This document shows positions 7,699 to 14,222 of a DNA stretch of 32,400 nucleotides, piece by piece. The position numbers were made by a program, and so were the translations under genes. Source of the stretch: CAZBPZ01 sp964493955 (GTDB taxonomy: Bacteria; Chloroflexota; Dehalococcoidia; Dehalococcoidales; Fen-1064); assembly GCA_964493955.1 (NCBI GenBank), contig CAZBPZ010000010.1:1-32400 (forward strand), given 5' to 3'. The stretch's first letter is position 1. Each line of letters opens with the position of its first letter. Under the pieces are notes generated by a model. That model was given only the letters and a program-made list of their open reading frames with translations. It was not told where the DNA came from and ran no database searches.

Positions 7699-8101
7699 AA
7701 GGGTCAGGGCAGGACGCGGGGCGGCCACCGTCATCATGTCAGACCCGGCCGTCCTGGCAACATACGGACGGCTTGCCGGGCTCTCCATCATCCCGGGGAC
7801 ACTGAACATCAGGCTCCTCCAGCCCTTTGACCTCTGGCGGTTACGGTACGTGAACCTGGAGGAGCACGGCTTCAAGCCCGACTTCGCCCGGTGGGGGATT
7901 AACTACACCGGGGAAATGGGGATGCACACCGGCCGTGTTCTCGTCGAGGGCCGATACCCGGCCGGCCTCATCTTCTTCACCTGGGCCCCCGACCCTGGCC
8001 TCGACGCCGAGCTGGTGAGCCCCCACCACCTGCGCCGCCGCCTGGGCCTGCAGGACGGCGATACGGTTGAGTTCACGCTGGTTGACACGGCCGGTGGCTG
8101 A
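7673..8101 (+). CDS. CTP-dependent riboflavin kinase (DUF120, archaeal RibK-type)
   Basis: The 142-residue protein matches the DUF120 family, whose characterised archaeal members make FMN from riboflavin using CTP instead of ATP. Visible hallmarks are FRGRVRAGRGAAT at the N terminus, PGTLNIRL in the middle and a C-terminal LRRRLGLQDGDTVEFTLVD. Homology begins at ATG 7673. The frame runs open far upstream in another gene's shadow, and that part is not coding. No strong ribosome site precedes the ATG, which may depend on the overlapping short ORF at 7597-7680. Bacteria normally use RibF, so the archaeal-type enzyme is notable here. A role in FMN supply for complex I is not applicable because nuoF is absent; flavoproteins elsewhere would use it. 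Confidence 0.8.
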   Translation: MAEARVFRGRVRAGRGAATVIMSDPAVLATYGRLAGLSIIPGTLNIRLLQPFDLWRLRYVNLEEHGFKPDFARWGINYTGEMGMHTGRVLVEGRYPAGLIFFTWAPDPGLDAELVSPHHLRRRLGLQDGDTVEFTLVDTAGG

Positions 8102-8114
8102 TGGCCGCCGCCGG

Positions 8115-8630
8115 TCAGTCCAGGTTTTCGCCCTGGTAAGCGCCGGAGTAGCCCCCGGTCTTCCCCGTCAGCAGCAGAAAGACAAGCTGGAGGACAGCCG
8201 CATTGCGCTGCAGGCGGAACCCCAGCGGGTTGTGCACCACCAGCAATGACTGCGAGCGGCCGGAGTAGCCGGCGTCCCAGACCGCCCCGTGCACCGTCAC
8301 CCCGCTGCGCAGCAGGCTGGAGCGCGGCCGCCCCAGCGCCATCAGGTCCTCCGGCAGGTTCACCACCTCGTTGTAGGTGACAATGTAAGGGCCGGGGATG
8401 AGCTGCACGAAGTCAAAGGCGTCAAACGTGAGGGGGGCCAGGGCAGAGACCATCCGCCGGGCGTTACTGGCGGCAATCTGCCCGGCGGTCTGTACCATGC
8501 CAACCTCACGCACCGTCAGGTCGAAACCGTTGGGCTGAAGCTGGGCATCAAGGTCACGATAACCCGTCACCAGCGGCGGGTCCTGCTCAACCAAGCGGAG
8601 AATATCCTGTCTGGAGAGAACGGCCGTCAA
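8115..8630 (-). CDS. dCTP deaminase / dUTPase family protein
   Basis: This 171-residue trimeric dUTPase-fold protein has GRPRSSLLRSG (the phosphate/subunit-interface motif) and AVWDAGYSGR (the dCTP deaminase counterpart of the dUTPase substrate motif). Family members deaminate dCTP and/or hydrolyse dUTP to lower dUTP and feed dUMP synthesis. I choose TTG 8630 as start because a very strong GGGGGAGG lies seven bases upstream and would otherwise be coded inside the protein; the longer frame starts at ATG 8651. It is convergent with the riboflavin kinase gene with 13 bp between stops. Confidence 0.82.
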   Translation of the reverse strand: MTAVLSRQDILRLVEQDPPLVTGYRDLDAQLQPNGFDLTVREVGMVQTAGQIAASNARRMVSALAPLTFDAFDFVQLIPGPYIVTYNEVVNLPEDLMALGRPRSSLLRSGVTVHGAVWDAGYSGRSQSLLVVHNPLGFRLQRNAAVLQLVFLLLTGKTGGYSGAYQGENLD

Positions 8631-8688
8631 GCTGGCACCTCCCCCTCCCATGCCGGCAGGCCCCGCCGGCCGCTGGTCCGGCCGCAGG

Positions 8689-8763
8689 TGGAGCCAGCGG
8701 AGGGATTCGAACCCACGACCCGCAGTTTACGAAACTGCTGCTCTACCCCTGAGCTACGCTGGC
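8689..8763 (-). tRNA. tRNA-Thr (anticodon CGT)
   Basis: The minus strand folds as a complete 75-base tRNA. The acceptor stem is GCCAGCG/CGCTGGC with discriminator T and an encoded CCA. The D arm is AGCTCAGGGGTAGAGC, and the T loop is GGTTCGAATCC. The anticodon stem is GCAGT/ACTGC around the loop TTCGTAA, which places CGT at 8731-8729. CGT reads the ACG threonine codon. It has its own promoter just upstream. Confidence 0.96.
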
Positions 8764-8772
8764 CCGGTTGCT

Positions 8773-8801
8773 ATTATACAGGGGCCCACGACGGCGGGCA
8801 A
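8773..8801 (-). promoter_or_regulatory. Promoter of tRNA-Thr
   Basis: On the minus strand, TTGCCC (8801-8796) and a perfect TATAAT (8778-8773) are separated by exactly 17 bp and end ten bases before the tRNA 5' end. Confidence 0.75.
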
Positions 8802-8871
8802 CCGACGCCGGGCAGTGTCAGTGCACCCCGCCTTTCAGCGTCAAAACACCCGAAACTGCCGGGACAGACTC

Positions 8872-8901
8872 TTGCTTTTGAGAAAATGCCTGTGGTATAC
8901 T
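8872..8901 (+). promoter_or_regulatory. Promoter of the nuo operon
   Basis: TTGCTT (8872-8877) and TATACT (8896-8901) are 18 bp apart. They are followed at 8919-8925 by an AGGGAGG ribosome site before the TTG start of nuoA. It is the only promoter-like sequence I see ahead of the operon. Confidence 0.65.
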
Positions 8902-8930
8902 GGGGCGGTTCCGAGTCAGGGAGGTGCTAG

Positions 8931-9302
8931 TTGCTAGCAGACTTTGGCTTCGTCGCCCTCTTCATGATAGCCGCTGTTCTCTTCAGCCTCCTGCTGATTG
9001 CCCTCCCCGTAGTCTTCAGATACTTCAGACTCATCCCGCACCACCCCAGCCCGGTCAAGACCCAGCCCTTCGAGTGCGGTATGGAGACCATCGACACGGC
9101 CTGGGTCCAGTTCAACTTCCGCTACTACTTCTTCGCCCTGATGTTCATTGCCCTGGACGTGCTGGCGGTCTTTGTCTACCCCTGGGCAGTCGAGCTGAGA
9201 GTGCTGGGGACAGCTGGCCTCGGCGGGATACTCGTTTTCATTGGCTTCCTGCTGGTGGCCTATCTTTATGCCTGGAAGAAGAAGGTGCTTCAATGGCAAT
9301 AG
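8931..9302 (+). CDS. nuoA: NADH-quinone oxidoreductase subunit A
   Basis: NuoA is a three-helix membrane subunit that closes the junction between the quinone site and the membrane arm of complex I. The 123-residue protein shows the family motif KTQPFECGMETIDTAWVQFNFRYYFFALMFIALDVL between helices 1 and 2, with the conserved FECG and the acidic pair around the quinone cavity. It starts with TTG, seven to eight bases after a strong ribosome site. The gene overlaps nuoB by 10 bp. It is the first gene of the operon. Confidence 0.94.
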   Translation: MLADFGFVALFMIAAVLFSLLLIALPVVFRYFRLIPHHPSPVKTQPFECGMETIDTAWVQFNFRYYFFALMFIALDVLAVFVYPWAVELRVLGTAGLGGILVFIGFLLVAYLYAWKKKVLQWQ

Positions 9303-9892
9303 GGTTCGAGCCGAGACCGGTCTATTCCAGCGACGAGCTTGATATCCACGAAGGGCAGGTTATTGAGGAGCTCAAGGCCAGCGCCACCACCCCCCGGCCC
9401 GACCCTGATGCCTGGCTGGACGAGGAGCTGCAGCGCAACATCCTGCTGACAACCCTGGACACCGTCATCAACTTCGGGCGGCGCTCCTCGCTCTGGACGA
9501 CCATCTGCTTCCCGGCCTGCTGCGCCTTCGAGTTCATCTCCGCCATGGGGCCGCGCTTTGACCTGGGCCGCTTCGGCATGGAAATCCTGCGCGCCTCGCC
9601 CCGCCAGGCGGACCTGATGATTACGGCCGGCACCCTCACCTGGAAGATGGCCCCGAACGTGCGCCGCATCTACGAGCAGATGGCCGAGCCGAAATGGGTC
9701 ATCGCCATGGGGGCCTGCGGTATCAGCGGCGGCATTTTCCGCTCCTCGTACAACGTGGTGCCCGGCTACAACCGCATCATCCCGGTGGACGTGTACGTGC
9801 CCGGCTGCCCCCCGCGGCCGGAAGCGCTTTTTTACGGCATACGCAGGCTCCAGGAGAAAATCCGCCGCAGTAGTACAATCGTCCGGGAGTAG
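9293..9892 (+). CDS. nuoB: NADH-quinone oxidoreductase subunit B
   Basis: NuoB carries the terminal [4Fe-4S] cluster N2, which passes electrons to quinone. All four ligands are visible in the 199-residue protein: the tandem cysteines in FPACCAFE, one in MGACGIS and one in VPGCPPRPEA. Start ATG 9293 overlaps nuoA by 10 bp; the longer open frame upstream is shadow. An N-terminal extension of about 50 residues, acidic and without recognised motifs, precedes the conserved core. Confidence 0.95.
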   Translation: MAIGFEPRPVYSSDELDIHEGQVIEELKASATTPRPDPDAWLDEELQRNILLTTLDTVINFGRRSSLWTTICFPACCAFEFISAMGPRFDLGRFGMEILRASPRQADLMITAGTLTWKMAPNVRRIYEQMAEPKWVIAMGACGISGGIFRSSYNVVPGYNRIIPVDVYVPGCPPRPEALFYGIRRLQEKIRRSSTIVRE

Positions 9893-9900
9893 TAAGGAAG

Positions 9901-10092
9901 GTGGGCAAATTCAAGGTGGGTGACAGGGCCCGTGTCCTTGACCGTCCCGGCTGGCCCGGTGGCTACCAGATAGCCAACTGGGAGGGGACAATCGTGGAGG
10001 TGAAGGAGGACCCGGCCGGCTACGTCATCATGAAGGCCGACAAGACCGGCTACGAGATGGCCTTCCCCGAGGCGGAACTGGAGAAGATATAG
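9901..10092 (+). CDS. Small beta-rich protein inside the nuo operon
   Basis: A 63-residue protein starting at GTG 9901 right after AAGGAAG, eight bases beyond the nuoB stop. The sequence FKVGDRARVLDRPGWPGGYQIANWEGTI followed by alternating hydrophobic and charged residues resembles a small SH3/KOW-like barrel, but I do not recognise a named family. It has no cysteines, signal or membrane segment. Its position between nuoB and nuoC suggests a role in assembly or regulation of the hydrophilic arm, or simply co-expression; this is inference. Confidence 0.7.
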   Translation: MGKFKVGDRARVLDRPGWPGGYQIANWEGTIVEVKEDPAGYVIMKADKTGYEMAFPEAELEKI

Positions 10093-10118
10093 ACCAGGAC
10101 GGAAGGCAAGTAAGCGCG

Positions 10119-10559
10119 ATGACAACCGCTCTCTCAACCCGGGACGTGTCACGGCAGCTTGAGGAGGCCGTACCCGGCTCCGTCGTCGAGGTAACTGAGG
10201 CAGCCATCATCATCGACCCCGCCCGGCTGCCGGACGTGGCCGCCTTCCTCAAGGACTCGCCCCACCTGGACTTTGATTACCTCAGCACCATTACCGCGGT
10301 TGACTATTACCAGTACTTCGAGGTCAGCTACTTCCTCGTCTCGCTGCGCCATAACCACAGCCTCATGCTCAAGGCGCGCTGCCACAGCCGCGATAACCCC
10401 TCGCTGCCCTCGCTGACCCACCTCTGGCGCAGCGCCGACCTCCAGGAGCGCGAGGTGTTTGACCTGATGGGTATCACCTTCGAGGGACACCCCAACCTGA
10501 AACGCATCGTCCTCTGGCCCGGGTTCCAGGGGCACCCGCTGAGGAAGGACTATCTCTAA
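10119..10559 (+). CDS. nuoC: NADH-quinone oxidoreductase subunit C
   Basis: The 146-residue 30-kDa-type subunit of the peripheral arm. Family signatures are LDYLSTITAVDYYQ-like sequence in the middle, then WRSADLQEREVFDLMGITFEGHPNLKRI and the C-terminal GHPLRKDYL. It holds no cofactor and packs against NuoD and NuoI. It is a separate gene rather than a nuoCD fusion. The nearest ribosome-like GGAAGG is 12 bases before the ATG, so initiation may depend on coupling to the small gene upstream. One base separates its stop from nuoD. Confidence 0.93.
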   Translation: MTTALSTRDVSRQLEEAVPGSVVEVTEAAIIIDPARLPDVAAFLKDSPHLDFDYLSTITAVDYYQYFEVSYFLVSLRHNHSLMLKARCHSRDNPSLPSLTHLWRSADLQEREVFDLMGITFEGHPNLKRIVLWPGFQGHPLRKDYL

Positions 10560-10560
10560 G

Positions 10561-11667
10561 ATGCAGCTGCGGACGCAGGAATACGTTCTCAACATGGGGC
10601 CGGTCCACCCCAGCACCCACGGCGTCTTCCGGATGCGGGTGACGCTGGACGGTGAAGTGGTGGTTGACCTGGAGCCGGTCTTCGGCTACCTGCACCGCGG
10701 CGTGGAGAAGCTGGCCGAGGAGAGGGCCTGGGGCGGCATCATCCCGCTGACGGACCGGCTGGACTACGTCTCCTCAATGAGCAATAACTTCGCCTACGTG
10801 ACGGCGGTGGAGAAGCTGGCCGGCATCACCGTGCCGGAGCGGGCGGAGTATATCCGCGTCATCATGGCCGAGCTGCAGCGCATCGCCGCCCACTTTGTCT
10901 CGGTGGGCTCATTCCTCAACGACTGCGGGGCCTACTTCACGCCGTTCCTCTACATGTACCGCGAGCGCGAAACGATTGTGGACCTGTTCGACATGGTCTG
11001 CGGGCAGCGTCTGCTCTACAACTACATGCGCATCGGCGGGGTCAGCCAGGACCTGCCGGACGAGTTCCTGCCCGCCCTGCGCAAGACCATCCCCCACCTG
11101 AAGCAGCGCTTCGACGAGCACGACCGCCTCCTCAAGGAGAACGAGATACTGATTGCCCGTACCCGGGGGGTGGGCATCCTGCCGCGCGAAACCGCCATCA
11201 GCATCGGCGCCAGCGGCCCGACGCTGCGCGGCTCGGGCGTGGCCTGGGACATCCGCAAGAAGGACCCCTACTCCATCTACGACCGCTTTGAGTTCGACAT
11301 CCCGGTGGGCGAGCAGGGCGACAGCTACGACCGCTACCGGGTGCGCATGGAGGAGATGCGGCAGAGTGCCCGCATCATTGAGCAGGCAATGGAACAGATC
11401 CCCCCGCGGGGTGAAATCATGGCCGATGTCCCCCGGGTGCTCCACATCCCCCCGGGCGAGGTCTACAGCCGCATCGAGGCCCCCACCGGCGAGCTCGGCT
11501 TCCACCTGGTCTCGGACGGCAGCATTGCCCCTTACCGTTGCCACATCCGCGCCCCCAGCCTGATGAACCTGACCGCCCTGCGTGACATGGTGCGGGGCTG
11601 GAAGATACAGGACCTGATTGTAATCTTCGGCAGTATCGCCATCACCATGGGGGAGGTAGATAGATAG
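10561..11667 (+). CDS. nuoD: NADH-quinone oxidoreductase subunit D
   Basis: The 49-kDa-type subunit (368 residues) that forms the quinone-binding cavity with NuoB. The N-terminal NMGPVHPSTHGVFR motif carries the conserved His of the quinone site, and GYLHRGVEKLAE follows. The C terminus usually reads GSID-x-x-MGEVDR; here it is GSIAITMGEVDR, so residue 360 is Ala where Asp is usual. The start ATG is one base after nuoC. The stop overlaps the GTG of nuoH as TAGTG. The subunit descends from the large subunit of NiFe hydrogenases, but the metal ligands are absent, as expected. Confidence 0.95.
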   Translation: MQLRTQEYVLNMGPVHPSTHGVFRMRVTLDGEVVVDLEPVFGYLHRGVEKLAEERAWGGIIPLTDRLDYVSSMSNNFAYVTAVEKLAGITVPERAEYIRVIMAELQRIAAHFVSVGSFLNDCGAYFTPFLYMYRERETIVDLFDMVCGQRLLYNYMRIGGVSQDLPDEFLPALRKTIPHLKQRFDEHDRLLKENEILIARTRGVGILPRETAISIGASGPTLRGSGVAWDIRKKDPYSIYDRFEFDIPVGEQGDSYDRYRVRMEEMRQSARIIEQAMEQIPPRGEIMADVPRVLHIPPGEVYSRIEAPTGELGFHLVSDGSIAPYRCHIRAPSLMNLTALRDMVRGWKIQDLIVIFGSIAITMGEVDR

Positions 11668-12728
11668 TGGCAAACCCCTGGGTGCACTGGGCCGTTTTCA
11701 CCGTCATCGGCATTGCCTTTGTGCTGGTGATGGTTATCGCCGCCATTTACATTGAGCGCCGCGGTATCGCCTACTTCGCCGCCCGCGTCGGCCCGAACCG
11801 CACCGGGCCGTTCGGCATCTTCCAGGCAATCGCCGACGCCATCAAGGTGCTCTTCAAAGAGATGATTACGCCGGCCCAGTCCGACAAGCTGGTCTACTGG
11901 CTGGCCCCGGCGGTGGTGTTCGCCCCGGTCATCATGGCCTATGCCGTGATACCGTTCCAGAACGGGGCGGTGCTGGCGGACCTGAACATCGGCCTGCTCT
12001 TCGTCATCGCCATCAGCACGCTGTCCACCCTGGGTGTCTTCATGGCGGGGTGGAGCTCGGGCAACAAGTACTCCATGCTCGGGGCGATGCGGATGGTGGC
12101 CGCCGTGGTCAGCTACGAAATCCCGGTGGTGCTGGCGATGGCGGGGGTGGCCCTGCTGGCCGGCTCGCTCTCGCTCAATGACATCGTCCTCGCCCAGCAG
12201 CGCGTGCCCTTCATCCTGCTGCAGCCGCTGGGCTTCCTGGTGCTCTTCCTCGGCGGCTGCGCCGAGATAAACCGCAGCCCGTTCGACCTGATGGAGGCCG
12301 ATTCAGAGCTCACGGCCGGGTTCCACACCGAGTACTCCGGCATGAAGTTCGCCATGTTCTACCTGGGTGAGTACGGCGAGGCGGTGCTCATGTCCACCAT
12401 CATCGCCACCCTCTTCCTGGGCGGCTGGCAGGGGCCAGTGCTACCCCCCTGGCTGTGGCTGCTTGTCAAGATAGTACTCGTCTTCTTCACGATGGTATGG
12501 ACGCGGGCCACGCTACCGCGTGTCCGTATCGACCAGCTGATGGCGCTGGCGTGGAAATTCATGTTCCCGCTGGCCCTGATTAACCTGCTGCTCTCCGGTA
12601 TCGAGGTGCTGGCCTGGCCGCAGGTCCTGCCGCTCTACCTGATACCCGTGAACCTTGCGGCGCTGGTCATCCTGGTGCTGCTGTGGAGCAAGCTCTACAG
12701 GGTGGGAGGGGGCCGTGTTGAAGTTTGA
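11667..12728 (+). CDS. nuoH: NADH-quinone oxidoreductase subunit H
   Basis: NuoH (353 residues, about eight membrane helices) anchors the peripheral arm and forms the entry to the quinone tunnel. The conserved first loop ERRGIAYFAARVGPNRTGP and the ADAIKVLFKEMITP segment are clear, as is the loop NRSPFDLMEADSELTAGFHTEYSG, which carries the acidic residues linking quinone chemistry to proton pumping. The GTG start overlaps the nuoD stop by one base, implying translational coupling. The 3' end overlaps nuoI by 14 bp. Confidence 0.96.
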   Translation: MANPWVHWAVFTVIGIAFVLVMVIAAIYIERRGIAYFAARVGPNRTGPFGIFQAIADAIKVLFKEMITPAQSDKLVYWLAPAVVFAPVIMAYAVIPFQNGAVLADLNIGLLFVIAISTLSTLGVFMAGWSSGNKYSMLGAMRMVAAVVSYEIPVVLAMAGVALLAGSLSLNDIVLAQQRVPFILLQPLGFLVLFLGGCAEINRSPFDLMEADSELTAGFHTEYSGMKFAMFYLGEYGEAVLMSTIIATLFLGGWQGPVLPPWLWLLVKIVLVFFTMVWTRATLPRVRIDQLMALAWKFMFPLALINLLLSGIEVLAWPQVLPLYLIPVNLAALVILVLLWSKLYRVGGGRVEV

Positions 12729-13200
12729 GCGCTACGGGATAGGCATCGCCAAGGGGATGGCCGTGACGCTGCGGAACCTCTTCCGCCACCGTGTCACCAC
12801 CCAGTACCCGGAGGAGCGGCTGGTGGTCTCGCGGCGCATCCGCGGCAACCAGCTCATCTGGAAGGAAGACAAGTGCACCGGTTGTGCCACCTGCGCCAAG
12901 ACCTGCCCCCAGGGCGCTATCCGGGTGGTGACCGCCCCGGACGAGGAGAACAACTACACCGTCATCAACTTCGAGGTTGATTCCGGCTACTGCATCGCCT
13001 GTGGCCTCTGCGTGGAGGCCTGCCCCTACACCGCCCTTTTCCTGGCCTACCAGTACGAGCTGGCCCGCTACCGGCGCCGCGAGCTGGTGCTTGACCGCGA
13101 CGAGCTGGCACTAATAGAGGTGACGCCAAGCGCCTACGCCCGGCCGGAGCTCGAAGCGACCCTGCCACGGCAGGACCTGCTAATCAACCGGAAGGAGTAA
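12715..13200 (+). CDS. nuoI: NADH-quinone oxidoreductase subunit I
   Basis: NuoI (about 161 residues) holds two [4Fe-4S] clusters, N6a and N6b, through CTGCATCAKTCP and CIACGLCVEACP; all eight cysteines are present. Since nuoE, F and G are missing from the operon, these clusters are the likely docking point for an alternative electron donor such as ferredoxin. The start is GTG 12715 or TTG 12718, both just after GGGAGGGGG; there is no ATG in the region. It overlaps nuoH by 14 bp. Confidence 0.94.
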   Translation: MLKFERYGIGIAKGMAVTLRNLFRHRVTTQYPEERLVVSRRIRGNQLIWKEDKCTGCATCAKTCPQGAIRVVTAPDEENNYTVINFEVDSGYCIACGLCVEACPYTALFLAYQYELARYRRRELVLDRDELALIEVTPSAYARPELEATLPRQDLLINRKE

Positions 13201-13209
13201 GCCCGCAAG

Positions 13210-13701
13210 ATGGCCTTTGACATCGCATTCTGGCTGCTGGCCGTGGTGGCGGTGGTGGCCGCCCTGGCGGTGGTGCTGCTGCGCGACATTTTCCGGGCGG
13301 CCCTGGCCCTGGTGGCGTGCTTCACCATGGTGGCCGGCCTGTATGTCACCCTCAGCGCCGACTTCCTGGCAGCCGTGCAGGTGCTGGTGTACGTGGGCGC
13401 TATCTCCATCCTGCTGCTGCTGGCCATCATGCTCACCAAGGACGTCCAGCGGGGTGCCCCCCTCAACGTGCGGACACGTGCCCCCGCTTTCATCGCGGCC
13501 ATACTGTTCCTGGGGGCCGTGAGCTTTGCCATTTTCAGCACACCCTGGGCCGTCTCGACCGCCGCCCCGGTAGAGCCCACCACCGCCGCCCTGGCAGGCA
13601 AGCTCTTCGGGGCAGACGGCTACATGCTGGCGGTCGAAATCGGGGCCGTGCTGTTGCTGGCGGCAATTCTGGGGGCCATCGTGCTGGTCAGGGAGAAATA
13701 G
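13210..13701 (+). CDS. nuoJ: NADH-quinone oxidoreductase subunit J
   Basis: A 163-residue membrane subunit with five predicted helices. The third helix region VQVLVYVGAISILLLLAIMLT is the conserved pi-bulge segment of NuoJ that takes part in the proton-transfer chain. AAGGAG precedes the ATG at 13210. It lies eight bases from the nuoK start and is of normal length. Confidence 0.93.
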   Translation: MAFDIAFWLLAVVAVVAALAVVLLRDIFRAALALVACFTMVAGLYVTLSADFLAAVQVLVYVGAISILLLLAIMLTKDVQRGAPLNVRTRAPAFIAAILFLGAVSFAIFSTPWAVSTAAPVEPTTAALAGKLFGADGYMLAVEIGAVLLLAAILGAIVLVREK

Positions 13702-13709
13702 GTAGAGGA

Positions 13710-14021
13710 ATGTCTGTCGGACTCGAACATTACCTAGTGCTTTCGGCCCTGCTGTTTGCCATCGGGCTCTTCGGCGTGCTCTCCAAGAAGAACACGGTGG
13801 CCATGCTGCTCTGCCTTGAGATAATGCTGAACGCCGTCAACATTACCCTGGTGGCGTTCTCACGTTTCGTCACGCCGGTGGCGCTGACGGGGCAGGTGTT
13901 TGCCATCTTCATCATGGCGGTGGCTGCCGCCGAGGCGGCCGTGGCCGTGGCCATCATCATGGCCATCTTCCGCCTGCGCCGCTCGGTCGACCCGACGGAA
14001 CTGGACTCAATGAAACGGTAA
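13710..14021 (+). CDS. nuoK: NADH-quinone oxidoreductase subunit K
   Basis: NuoK is a 103-residue, three-helix membrane subunit homologous to MrpC. The conserved pattern LFAIGLFGVLSKKNTVAMLLCLEIMLNAVNI contains the essential helix-2 Glu (LEIMLNA), and GQVFAIFIMAVAAAEAAVAVAI has the second membrane Glu. Homology starts at ATG 13710 after GTAGAGGA; the open frame further upstream is shadow of nuoJ. Confidence 0.94.
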   Translation: MSVGLEHYLVLSALLFAIGLFGVLSKKNTVAMLLCLEIMLNAVNITLVAFSRFVTPVALTGQVFAIFIMAVAAAEAAVAVAIIMAIFRLRRSVDPTELDSMKR

Positions 14022-14027
14022 CGGCTG

Positions 14028-14222
14028 ATGTGGGTTGAGATAAAGAAAGCACCGAACCTGATGCTGGCGGAGATGTGGAAGGACCTCTTCGAGGGTGAGG
14101 GGATACCCACCCGCCTCATGCCGGAGCAGGGCCTGCCAATCGGGCAGGAGTTCACCAGCTACCGCATCCTCGTACCCGAGGACAAGCAGCACGTCATTGA
14201 GGAGGTGCTGAGAAAGCTCTGA
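14028..14222 (+). CDS. DUF2007-like small protein inside the nuo operon
   Basis: A 64-residue cytoplasmic protein. The pattern AEMWKDLFEGEGIPTRL, then SYRILVPEDKQHVIEEVLRKL matches the small ferredoxin-like DUF2007 (putative signal-transducing) family, which sits as an extra gene in many unrelated operons. It is six bases after nuoK, and its TGA overlaps the nuoL ATG by one base, so it is tightly coupled to nuoL translation. The function is unknown; a link to complex I assembly or metabolite sensing is only suggested by position. Confidence 0.75.
   Translation: MWVEIKKAPNLMLAEMWKDLFEGEGIPTRLMPEQGLPIGQEFTSYRILVPEDKQHVIEEVLRKL

Noticed and set aside
8764..8930. A small gene between tRNA-Thr and nuoA
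   Set aside because: The open frames there are shadows crossing the tRNA; the space is accounted for by two divergent promoters.
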